Source: Phycisphaerales bacterium
GTDB lineage: Bacteria > Planctomycetota > Phycisphaerae > Phycisphaerales > SM1A02
Direction: 5' to 3'
DNA length: 8,845 nucleotides
Assembly (NCBI GenBank): GCA_007125255.1
Contig: SLDM01000083.1
Span: 1 to 8,845, forward strand
The notes beneath the pieces are model-generated. The model worked only from the letters and a program-made list of their open reading frames with translations, had not been told where the DNA came from and searched no databases. Positions within the stretch are counted from its first letter, which is position 1; each line of letters begins with the position of its first letter. The translations under genes and the position numbers were made by a program. Shown here piece by piece: positions 1 to 5,580 of this stretch.

Positions 1-70
1 CCCGACCATCCCATCCGCCGGAAAAGACTCTCCACCAGCCGCCCGCCAGCGCACCGGAAACCGCGGGGCC

Positions 71-1063
71 TCATGCCGGAATAAAGACGTGCGGCGGCTC
101 TTCACCCCGCAGGGCGGCCGCGGCGTTCTCCACCGCCAGCTCCGTCATCCACTCCCGATCCTCGACCGTCGCGCTGCCGAGATGCGGCAGGAGAAAGGTG
201 TTCTGCAGTTCCCTCAGCCCCTCCGCCAGGCGCGGCTCGTTCTCGAAGACATCCAGCCCCGCCGCGAAGATCTTCCGGCCCCGCAGCGCGTCGACCAGGG
301 CCCGCTCTTCAACGACCGGCCCGCGGGCGGTATTCACGAGCAGGGCGTTCGGCTTCATGAGCGCGAGCTCCTTCGCCCCGATCAGGTACCGCGTCTCGCG
401 GGTCAGGGGCGTGTGAATGCTCACGACATCCGCTTCGCGCAATCCCTCATCGAGACCGACGCGCTTCGCGCCCAGTGGCGGCCGCTCGAACTCTTCGTGC
501 TGCGTGCGCGCGTGATAGAGAATGTTCATCTCCCAGCCGAGTGATCGCTTCGCGGTGGCGAAGCCGATCCGGCCCGCGCCGACGATGAAGAGTGTCTTGC
601 CGGTCAATCGCTGACCGAGCAGTTCGTTCGGCCCGACGCCCTTCCAGCGGCCGCTGCGCACAAGCGACTGGCCTTCCTGAGCCCGCCGTGCGGCGGCGAG
701 AATCAGCAGCCAGGCGATATCCGCCGTCGGCTCGGTCACCGCGTGGGGGGTGTGCGCGATGATGACGTTTCGGCGGCGGGCCTCCTCGAGATCGACGTTA
801 TCCACGCCGACGGCGTAGTTGCTGACCACCTTGAGCTCTTCCCCCGCCGCGTCGAAGAACTCCGCGTTGATCTCGGTGTCGGCCGGGGTCGCGATAACCG
901 CGTGCGCGCCGCGGATGGCGGCCAGCAGGTCCTCCCGCCCCATCCGTTCATCGACGGGGTTGATCCAGATGTTCTCGAATCCCTTCGCCCGGAGCTTCGG
1001 CACCGGATGCCCCGGGAGCGGGCGCGTGATCACGATGCGCTGCTCGCCCTGGTCGCGGCTCAT
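71..1063 (-). CDS. D-2-hydroxyacid dehydrogenase, glyoxylate/hydroxypyruvate reductase type
   Basis: Predicted 330-aa cytosolic enzyme that reduces a 2-oxoacid (glyoxylate or hydroxypyruvate are the likeliest substrates) to the D-2-hydroxyacid with NAD(P)H. Seen: a Rossmann motif GAGRIG at residues 162-167, and the family catalytic triad Arg247 (in NTARGP), Glu276 (in DVFENEP) and His294 (in LLPHLGS). The 29-residue Arg-Glu spacing matches D-lactate dehydrogenase. The second beta strand of the Rossmann fold ends in YHART rather than an acidic residue, which favours NADP(H) over NAD(H) (inference). The frame stays open upstream, but the ATG at 1063 is chosen because it overlaps the stop of the upstream gene by 4 bp (ATGA) and is preceded by GGAGGA; the upstream extension is Arg/Gly-rich and antisense-like. 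Length is normal for the family. It is the second gene of a two-gene operon. The exact substrate cannot be read from sequence. Confidence 0.93.
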   Translation of the reverse strand: MSRDQGEQRIVITRPLPGHPVPKLRAKGFENIWINPVDERMGREDLLAAIRGAHAVIATPADTEINAEFFDAAGEELKVVSNYAVGVDNVDLEEARRRNVIIAHTPHAVTEPTADIAWLLILAAARRAQEGQSLVRSGRWKGVGPNELLGQRLTGKTLFIVGAGRIGFATAKRSLGWEMNILYHARTQHEEFERPPLGAKRVGLDEGLREADVVSIHTPLTRETRYLIGAKELALMKPNALLVNTARGPVVEERALVDALRGRKIFAAGLDVFENEPRLAEGLRELQNTFLLPHLGSATVEDREWMTELAVENAAAALRGEEPPHVFIPA

Positions 1064-1725
1064 GCTTCCTCCCCACCGGCCGCCCCACTGGCCTCCCCAT
1101 TGGCGCGATTCCGGGCGTCGACGGTCATCGCGGCCAGCACCTCGCGCACCCGCTCGGGCGAATCCATGATTTCGCGCGCCGGCACGCGGTAGACGTCGAA
1201 CCGGGCGCGGATATCGATGCCGCGCGGATCGACGCCGACCATGCGCGGCTCTTCGATCTCCGTTCCGCCGAAGTGCTTGCACAGGAGGCGCAGATCGTCC
1301 TGGTGCTCTTCGTTCATGTGCTTGCAGATGCGGGCCTCGTGCTCCGCCAGCGGGTTGCTGAGATCGATCGCGTCACCGTCCACCACGACGCCGTCACAGC
1401 GCACACAGTCGACCGAGGCGATCGCCCAGTAGAGATCATCCGGTTCGCCGTGGTAGATCCGCCAGCGATCGGCGATCGCGCCGGCCTCTCCCTTCTCCTC
1501 GAACTGTTCGAGCGTCACCTGCACCTCGGTCGCCTGTTCGTAGCACTGCGGCACGAAGAGCACGGTATCGAAGCACTTGAGCATGGCGAGCATCGCCGGC
1601 ATCGCCAGCCGGCCCTCCCGGGTGATCACGTACCGGATCGGGCGCAGCTGCTCTTCGAACTGCATTTCGGCGGTCGAGTTGCCGCGCAGTTCGCTCAGCG
1701 CTCGTTCTACGTTCGGATCGGTCAT
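1060..1725 (-). CDS. HugZ-like protein with C-terminal DUF2470 domain
   Basis: 221-aa soluble protein. Residues about 127-201 match the DUF2470 domain, with the typical HMNEEH motif (His136-His141) followed by CKHFGG and a conserved R-F-D-V-Y-R strand. In HugZ/ChuZ-type haem-utilisation proteins this domain follows an FMN-binding-type split barrel that handles haem. The N-terminal half here (residues about 18-122) has the alternating strand pattern expected for a divergent split barrel, but I cannot identify flavin- or haem-binding residues, so a haem role is only family-based inference. The C-terminus (residues about 208-219) is a low-complexity tail made by a 12-bp tandem repeat. There is no clear Shine-Dalgarno; the ATG lies 6 nt after a TACCAT box, suggesting a leaderless transcript. 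It overlaps the downstream dehydrogenase by 4 bp, implying translational coupling. A generic pyridoxamine-phosphate-oxidase-like flavoprotein is the alternative. Confidence 0.8.
   Translation of the reverse strand: MTDPNVERALSELRGNSTAEMQFEEQLRPIRYVITREGRLAMPAMLAMLKCFDTVLFVPQCYEQATEVQVTLEQFEEKGEAGAIADRWRIYHGEPDDLYWAIASVDCVRCDGVVVDGDAIDLSNPLAEHEARICKHMNEEHQDDLRLLCKHFGGTEIEEPRMVGVDPRGIDIRARFDVYRVPAREIMDSPERVREVLAAMTVDARNRANGEASGAAGGEEA
1067..1072 (-). promoter_or_regulatory. Ribosome binding site of the D-2-hydroxyacid dehydrogenase gene
   Basis: On the minus strand GGAGGA sits 3 nt before the ATG at 1063, inside the 3' end of the upstream coding sequence. It fixes the dehydrogenase start and supports coupled translation across the ATGA overlap. 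The site is formed partly by the last unit of the 12-bp repeat at 1069-1104. Confidence 0.75.
1069..1104 (-). repeat. 3 x 12-bp in-frame tandem repeat at the C-terminus of the DUF2470 gene
   Basis: Minus-strand units are GCCAATGGGGAG (1104-1093), GCCAGTGGGGCG (1092-1081) and GCCGGTGGGGAG (1080-1069). They encode A-N-G-E, A-S-G-A, A-G-G-E, a flexible acidic tail. The last unit also contributes to the ribosome binding site of the next gene. Confidence 0.9.
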
Positions 1726-1727
1726 GC

Positions 1728-1741
1728 CGGTATGGTACGGC
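1728..1741 (-). promoter_or_regulatory. Left arm of divergent 14-bp inverted repeat; candidate -10 of the DUF2470 operon
   Basis: Read on the minus strand this is GCCGTACCATACCG, with TACCAT (1737-1732) ending 6 nt before the ATG at 1725. That spacing would put transcription start at or next to the start codon, giving a leaderless mRNA; no Shine-Dalgarno is present. A weak -35-like TTCCAA lies at 1760-1755 with a 17-bp spacer. Promoter assignment is inference; the repeat itself is exact. Confidence 0.5.
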
Positions 1742-1807
1742 CGGATCGCAGGGGTTGGAACTCACCGCCCACCGGCAGCGGCCGGGCCCACCGGGGAAAC
1801 GGTCTCT

Positions 1808-1821
1808 GCCGTACCATACCG
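1808..1821 (+). promoter_or_regulatory. aroDE: Right arm of divergent 14-bp inverted repeat; candidate -10 of aroDE
   Basis: GCCGTACCATACCG is the perfect reverse complement of 1728-1741. TACCAT (1812-1817) ends 7 nt before the GTG start at 1825, again fitting a leaderless transcript. No good -35 hexamer is visible at 17-18 bp. Between the arms is a 9-bp direct repeat GCCCACCGG (1767-1775 and 1786-1794), 19 bp apart, which might be a regulator site. The arms could equally be a regulator's operator. Confidence 0.5.
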
Positions 1822-1824
1822 CCC

Positions 1825-3510
1825 GTGACGTTGATTGCGCTACCCATCTACGTGCCCTCGCCCGAGGCGGTGGACCATGCCCTGGAGCGTGCCGCGGCCG
1901 GCGTCAAGCTCGGCGCGCGGCTGATCGAATGGCGCTGTGATGAACTGGCCCTCCACGAAGAAGCGCTTCCCGCGATCGCGCGTCTCGTCGCCGATGCCGC
2001 CGCGCCGTCGATCGTCACGATCCGCGGCGCGCAGGAAGGCGGGCGGTTTACCGGCGATGACCGGGATCGTTTCGCCCTGCTGCGGTCGCTCGCGGGAACC
2101 GAATCGCCGCCGCGCTACCTCGACCTCGAGCTCCGCGCCTGGCTCAACCATCCGCACGAACAGGCGGCGCTCCGGTCCCAGCTCGACGGCGGGGCCAATT
2201 CGGGGGCCAGTTCGGGGACCAGTTCCGGAGACGGCCACCGCGCGACGGGGCTGATCCTCTCCGCGCACGATTTTGAATCCCGTCCCCGCGACCTGCTTCA
2301 GAAGATCGAAGCGATGACGGATGAACCCGCCTGTGACGTCATCAAGGTCGCGTGGCGGGCCCGCTCGCTGCGCGACAACCTCGAAGTGTTTGACTTGCTG
2401 AGGGAACGCCGCAAGCCGACCATCGCCCTGGCGATGGGTCAGTTCGGCCTGCCCAGCCGTATTCTCGCGCCGAAGTTCGGCGGTCTGCTCACCTTCGCCG
2501 CCGACGCACCCGAGTCGGAGACCGCGCCGGGTCAGCCCGCGCTGACGGAACTGCGCGATCGCTACCGGTTCGGTTCTATTTCACGTACTACCGCGGTCTA
2601 CGGCGTCGTCGGCTGGCCGGTCGAGCACTCCCGAAGCCCGCACCTGCACAACGCGCTCTTCCACGCGTCCGGTCACGACGGGGTGTACCTGCCGCTGCCG
2701 ATCCCCCCGGAGTACGAGCACTTCAAGGCGACGCTCGGGGCGTGGATCGATTGCGAGAGTCTCCACTTCCGCGGCGCGAGCATCACGATTCCGCACAAGG
2801 AACATCTCATCCGGTTTGTCCGTGAGCGCGGCGGCGAAATCGATCCATTGGCCGAACGAATCGGCGCGGCCAACACGCTTCTGGTCGAGGAGGGCCGTCT
2901 CCGGGCCCACAACACCGACGCCCCGGCCATCGTGGAGGCGCTCGGTGAGGGAATGGGCATCGCGCCCGCCGAGTTCGCGGGGAAGCGGGTGGCGATCTTC
3001 GGTGCCGGCGGGATCGCCCGGGCGGCGACCGGCGCGCTGTCGCATTGCGGGGCGTCGATCGTGATCTTCAACCGGTCCGCCGAACGCGGACGGGAACTGG
3101 CCGCGGCGTTTGACGGTTCGCCTGCGGATGGGGGGGGGGCGGATGGGGGCCGCGCCGCGGGAGGCCGCGCGGCCCGTGTGGTCTTCGGCTCACCCGGCGT
3201 TGATGACGACGGCGGCTTTGACATCATCATCAACGCGACCTCGATCGGCATGACCGGCGGCCCCGCCCCGGACGCATCACCGTTGCCGGGCACCATGCCG
3301 CTCGATCGATCCGTCACGGTCCTTGACACCGTCTACACCCCGTTGCGGACGCCGCTGATCGAACTGGCGGAACGGGCGGGCGCCCGCGCGATCACGGGGG
3401 ATGAACTCTTCCTGCGGCAGGCGGCGCAGCAGTGCGCGCTCTGGACCGGCACTGCTCCGACGCTCGAGATGGTGCGCGAAACCTGGTCGCAACACGTTCC
3501 TGAGAACTGA
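1825..3510 (+). CDS. aroDE: Bifunctional type I 3-dehydroquinate dehydratase / shikimate dehydrogenase
   Basis: 561-aa fusion catalysing two consecutive cytosolic steps of the shikimate pathway: 3-dehydroquinate to 3-dehydroshikimate, then NADPH-dependent reduction to shikimate. Residues about 1-250 are a type I (Schiff-base) dehydratase: EWRCDE (Glu35, Arg37, Asp39), LDLE (Glu102), SAHDF with catalytic His148, VIKVA with Schiff-base Lys174, and a GLPSR...FGG...TFA C-terminal region. Residues about 257-561 are AroE: VVGWPVEHSRSP (about 261-272), TIPHK with catalytic Lys325, HNTD with Asp365, GAGG (393-396) for NADP, NATSIGM, and a C-terminal QAAQQ helix. The usual Gly after NTD is replaced (NTDAPA). 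GTG at 1825 is chosen because the protein aligns from the first strand; the open frame upstream is antisense to the DUF2470 gene. Two low-complexity insertions (residues 123-134 and about 432-450) interrupt otherwise normal domains. The permease gene follows after 37 bp. Confidence 0.95.
   Translation: MTLIALPIYVPSPEAVDHALERAAAGVKLGARLIEWRCDELALHEEALPAIARLVADAAAPSIVTIRGAQEGGRFTGDDRDRFALLRSLAGTESPPRYLDLELRAWLNHPHEQAALRSQLDGGANSGASSGTSSGDGHRATGLILSAHDFESRPRDLLQKIEAMTDEPACDVIKVAWRARSLRDNLEVFDLLRERRKPTIALAMGQFGLPSRILAPKFGGLLTFAADAPESETAPGQPALTELRDRYRFGSISRTTAVYGVVGWPVEHSRSPHLHNALFHASGHDGVYLPLPIPPEYEHFKATLGAWIDCESLHFRGASITIPHKEHLIRFVRERGGEIDPLAERIGAANTLLVEEGRLRAHNTDAPAIVEALGEGMGIAPAEFAGKRVAIFGAGGIARAATGALSHCGASIVIFNRSAERGRELAAAFDGSPADGGGADGGRAAGGRAARVVFGSPGVDDDGGFDIIINATSIGMTGGPAPDASPLPGTMPLDRSVTVLDTVYTPLRTPLIELAERAGARAITGDELFLRQAAQQCALWTGTAPTLEMVRETWSQHVPEN
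2191..2226 (+). repeat. 3 x 12-bp in-frame tandem repeat in the AroD domain
   Basis: Units GGGGCCAATTCG (2191-2202), GGGGCCAGTTCG (2203-2214) and GGGACCAGTTCC (2215-2226) encode GANS, GASS, GTSS at residues 123-134. They fall in a Gly/Ser-rich insertion between the LDLE strand and the SAHDF catalytic strand, presumably a surface loop. Confidence 0.92.
3124..3150 (+). repeat. G10 homopolymer and 15-bp duplication in the AroE domain
   Basis: GCGGATGGGGG occurs at 3124-3134 and again at 3139-3149 (15-bp period), and the intervening bases make an uninterrupted run of ten G (3130-3139). It encodes the ADGGGADGG stretch around residues 434-441, within a Gly/Ala/Arg-rich insertion of the NADP domain. 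A one-base slip here would disrupt the distal AroE half while leaving the AroD domain intact. Confidence 0.88.
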
Positions 3511-3535
3511 GGGTCCGGGCTCGCGGATCGCCTCT

Positions 3536-3545
3536 TGATCGATCA
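3536..3545. promoter_or_regulatory. 10-bp palindrome upstream of the permease start
   Basis: TGATCGATCA is a perfect palindrome ending 2 nt before the ATG at 3548, in the 37-bp aroDE-permease gap. No Shine-Dalgarno is present in the gap. It may be an operator or simply chance; nothing else supports it. Confidence 0.25.
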
Positions 3546-3547
3546 GA

Positions 3548-5230
3548 ATGTTCTCCCCCATGAACCTTGAATCTCCCCGAACGGCCCGTCGCGTGACCGT
3601 GCTGCTGGCGGCAACCGTCGTGCTGCTGGTTCTCAGCCCGGTCCTCAACCTGCTTGCGGGCGTCCTGCGGGATCCGGGCGATCTGATCGGCGTACTCCAG
3701 CGGGCCGAGACGTGGCGCATGATCGGTCGCTCGGTCGCCCTGGCGGTGACCGTGGCCCTCGGCGCGATGACGCTGGGAACGATTCTTGCGTGGGTTCTCG
3801 TCCGGGCAAGGCTCCCGGCGTTCGCCCGCGGCGTGCTGCTCATCCTGCTCGTGGCTCCGCTGGCGATGCCGAGCTACGTCATCGCCTTCGGACTGATCGC
3901 GGCGACGGGGCACGAGGGACTCTTCGGCGGACTCTGGCCGGAGTTCCTGAGACCGACCCGGCAACCGGCGATCAGCAGCTGGATCATCCTGGTGAGCTGT
4001 ACGTATCCCTACACCATGCTCGCGGTTCGTGCGGCCCTGATGAAGGAGTGCACCACGCTGGAGGAAGCTGCGCTCGGTCTCGGCGCGGGCCGGATCACCG
4101 CCTTCGCCGCGATCATCCTGCCGCGGCTGCGGCCTTCCATCGTCTGGGGCGGCATGTTGTCCGGTCTGTACACGCTCGCCGACTTCGGTGCGGTGTCGCT
4201 GGTCGGCTTTGAATCGATCACCTGGGGGATCTACCACCGCTACACCACCGCCTTCGGGTTCGCCGACGCCCGCGCCTTGTGCATCGTGCTCATCGTCCTG
4301 AGCGGGCTGATGATTCTCGGCCTGATGCGCCTCCGGACCGTACCCGACCGGGCGAGTTCCGCCGTCCCGGTCCCCCCCGCGCCGATTCGATTCGGCCCGT
4401 GGAGCATCCTGCTGGCGGCTCTTGCCCTGCTTCCAGTAGTGATCGGTGTGGCGGTGCCGCTGCTGGCGGCCCTGGGCTGGCTGGCCCGGACGTGGACCGG
4501 GACCCCCCAGGCCGGGACCCAGATCGGGACCCAGACGGCCGGTGAGGTTCTCCTCGCCGCCGGGCCGGCGGCCGGGACGACGTTCATGCTCGCCGCCGCC
4601 GCCGCCGTCCTGGTTCCCATCCTCGTCCTGCCGCTGGTCTCGCTTCACGTCGGCGCGAGCGCCGCCGGGCGCTGGGCGCGGTGGTTGACGCCTTTAACGC
4701 TGCTCGGATTTGCCCTGCCCGGGCTCATCGTCGCGATCGCCCTGGCCGGCCTCGCTCTGCGCGTCGACCACGCCCTGGAGTGGGCGCTGCGCCTGCCGGT
4801 CGATGCCCGGCTCTACCAGTCGCACCTGGTCCTGCTGCTCTCGTACGCGATCCTCTTCCTGCCCGAAGCCGCCGGGCCGCTGCGGGCCGCCGCGCAGCGC
4901 ATCCATCACGAACAGATCGACGCGGCCGAGCAGTTCGGCGGCTCCGCGCTCTTCCGGTGGTCGCGCATCACCATGCCGCAACTCGTGCCGGCCTTCGCCG
5001 CCGGCAGCATGCTGGTCTTTATCACGACCGCCAAGGAACTTCCGGCAACGCTTCTGCTCGCGCCGCTCAATGTCGAGACCCTCGGGACCCGACTCTGGTC
5101 GGCCATGGAAGAGGTCTACTTCACGGTAGCCGCCGCGGCGGCGATCTGGCTGCTCGGCCTGGTCGTCCTCGGTGTCGCGGTCATCCTCATCGTCGAGCGG
5201 CTGAGTGATTCGGGCCGGCCGGAATCGTGA
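3548..5230 (+). CDS. fbpB: Fe(III) ABC transporter permease, two-domain FbpB/SfuB family
   Basis: 560-aa inner-membrane protein containing two fused binding-protein-dependent permease domains with about 12 hydrophobic segments (roughly 15-40, 61-86, 94-120, 143-161, 186-220, 245-262, then 284-311, 340-365, 380-404, 427-445, 484-505, 526-550). Each half has the cytoplasmic EAA loop that docks the ATPase: LEEAALGLGAG...LPRLRP at about 171-196 and DAAEQFGG...MPQLVP at about 458-481. The segment TTAKELPATLLLAP (493-506), followed by TLGTRLW, is characteristic of ferric-iron permeases. The likely role is uptake of Fe3+ delivered by a periplasmic FbpA-type protein. No ATPase or binding protein is encoded nearby, so partners must lie elsewhere. 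ATG 3548 is taken as the start; ATG at 3560 is possible, and neither has a clear Shine-Dalgarno. A loop between segments 7 and 8 carries a tandem repeat (residues about 318-330). Confidence 0.92.
   Translation: MFSPMNLESPRTARRVTVLLAATVVLLVLSPVLNLLAGVLRDPGDLIGVLQRAETWRMIGRSVALAVTVALGAMTLGTILAWVLVRARLPAFARGVLLILLVAPLAMPSYVIAFGLIAATGHEGLFGGLWPEFLRPTRQPAISSWIILVSCTYPYTMLAVRAALMKECTTLEEAALGLGAGRITAFAAIILPRLRPSIVWGGMLSGLYTLADFGAVSLVGFESITWGIYHRYTTAFGFADARALCIVLIVLSGLMILGLMRLRTVPDRASSAVPVPPAPIRFGPWSILLAALALLPVVIGVAVPLLAALGWLARTWTGTPQAGTQIGTQTAGEVLLAAGPAAGTTFMLAAAAAVLVPILVLPLVSLHVGASAAGRWARWLTPLTLLGFALPGLIVAIALAGLALRVDHALEWALRLPVDARLYQSHLVLLLSYAILFLPEAAGPLRAAAQRIHHEQIDAAEQFGGSALFRWSRITMPQLVPAFAAGSMLVFITTAKELPATLLLAPLNVETLGTRLWSAMEEVYFTVAAAAAIWLLGLVVLGVAVILIVERLSDSGRPES
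4499..4537 (+). repeat. In-frame tandem repeat in the permease inter-segment loop
   Basis: One imperfect 15-bp unit (4499-4513) is followed by GGGACCCAGATC (4514-4525) and GGGACCCAGACG (4526-4537), encoding GTPQA, GTQI, GTQT (residues about 318-330). The loop lies just after the first hydrophobic segment of the second permease domain. Confidence 0.85.
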
Positions 5231-5569
5231 GGTCGCCGGCGCTCGCTTGCCGGTCGGCACAAGGACTGGCACGGGTGAGCGGAGGCAGTGTGAGAGGCAC
5301 CGAGGGGAAGTGACGAAGTGACGGAGTAACGGAGTGACGAAGGGGTGGGTGAGGTCGGTGCGCGTCCTGAGTTCGTCATTCCCGAAGATTGTCAAGTGAG
5401 GCGAAAGACGTCTCGACATGGCGACGATTCGACAACAGCTTCCCATCTGCCGAGGGCCCTTTGCCGATCGACAGGCCCCATTCTCTCTGCGCTGCTCCGC
5501 CCCTCGATGCCTTGGTCCCCGGATGCCTTCCCTTCGTGCCTCTCGAAATTCCTCCCCTCCGTCACTTCG
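5231..5569. other. Convergent intergenic region between permease and bactofilin genes
   Basis: This 339-bp stretch lies between two convergent genes. No credible gene is seen: open frames through it lack recognisable domains and run antisense to the bactofilin gene. It holds two octanucleotide arrays in opposite orientation (5281-5343 and 5501-5580) that flank about 160 bp of unremarkable sequence. Just after the permease stop, CCGGC...GCCGG forms a 5-bp stem with an 8-nt loop but no T-run, so I do not call a terminator. Confidence 0.7.
5281..5343 (+). repeat. Octanucleotide array A (GGCACCGA-like then AGTGACGA units)
   Basis: The core is four exact-phase 8-mers: AGTGACGA (5309-5316), AGTGACGG (5317-5324), AGTAACGG (5325-5332), AGTGACGA (5333-5340), preceded by degenerate GAGGCAC-type units. 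Positions 5307-5326 form a perfect 20-bp inverted repeat with 5557-5576. Positions 5324-5342 recur inverted at 7658-7676. Confidence 0.9.
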
Positions 5570-5580
5570 TCACTTCGTTA
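5501..5580 (-). repeat. Octanucleotide array B, inverted relative to array A
   Basis: On the plus strand the core is CTCCGTCA (5557-5564), CTTCGTCA (5565-5572), CTTCGTTA (5573-5580). GATGCC recurs 16 bp apart at 5506 and 5522, in the same 8-bp phase. The array contains the bactofilin stop codon (5570-5572). Confidence 0.87.

Noticed and set aside
1..70. Possible gene start beyond the left end (ATG candidates on the minus strand near 10-16)
   Set aside because: Too short to judge; no recognisable sequence or clear RBS spacing.
1064..1282. 73-residue N-terminal extension of the D-2-hydroxyacid dehydrogenase frame
   Set aside because: It is Arg/Gly-rich, lies over the DUF2470 gene in another frame, and the ATG at 1063 has an RBS and an ATGA overlap.
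1273..1824. 184-residue upstream extension of the aroDE frame
   Set aside because: It is antisense to the DUF2470 gene, has no domain, and the dehydratase fold begins right after GTG 1825.
3392..4648. Long minus-strand open frame opposite aroDE 3' end and the permease
   Set aside because: Gln/Arg/Gly/Asp-rich sequence without domains, a typical shadow of a GC-rich membrane-protein gene.
5231..5262. Rho-independent terminator after the permease gene
   Set aside because: Only a 5-bp GC stem with an 8-nt loop and no T-run.
5281..5580. Octamer arrays as a CRISPR array
   Set aside because: Units are contiguous 8-mers with no spacers, and no cas genes are present.
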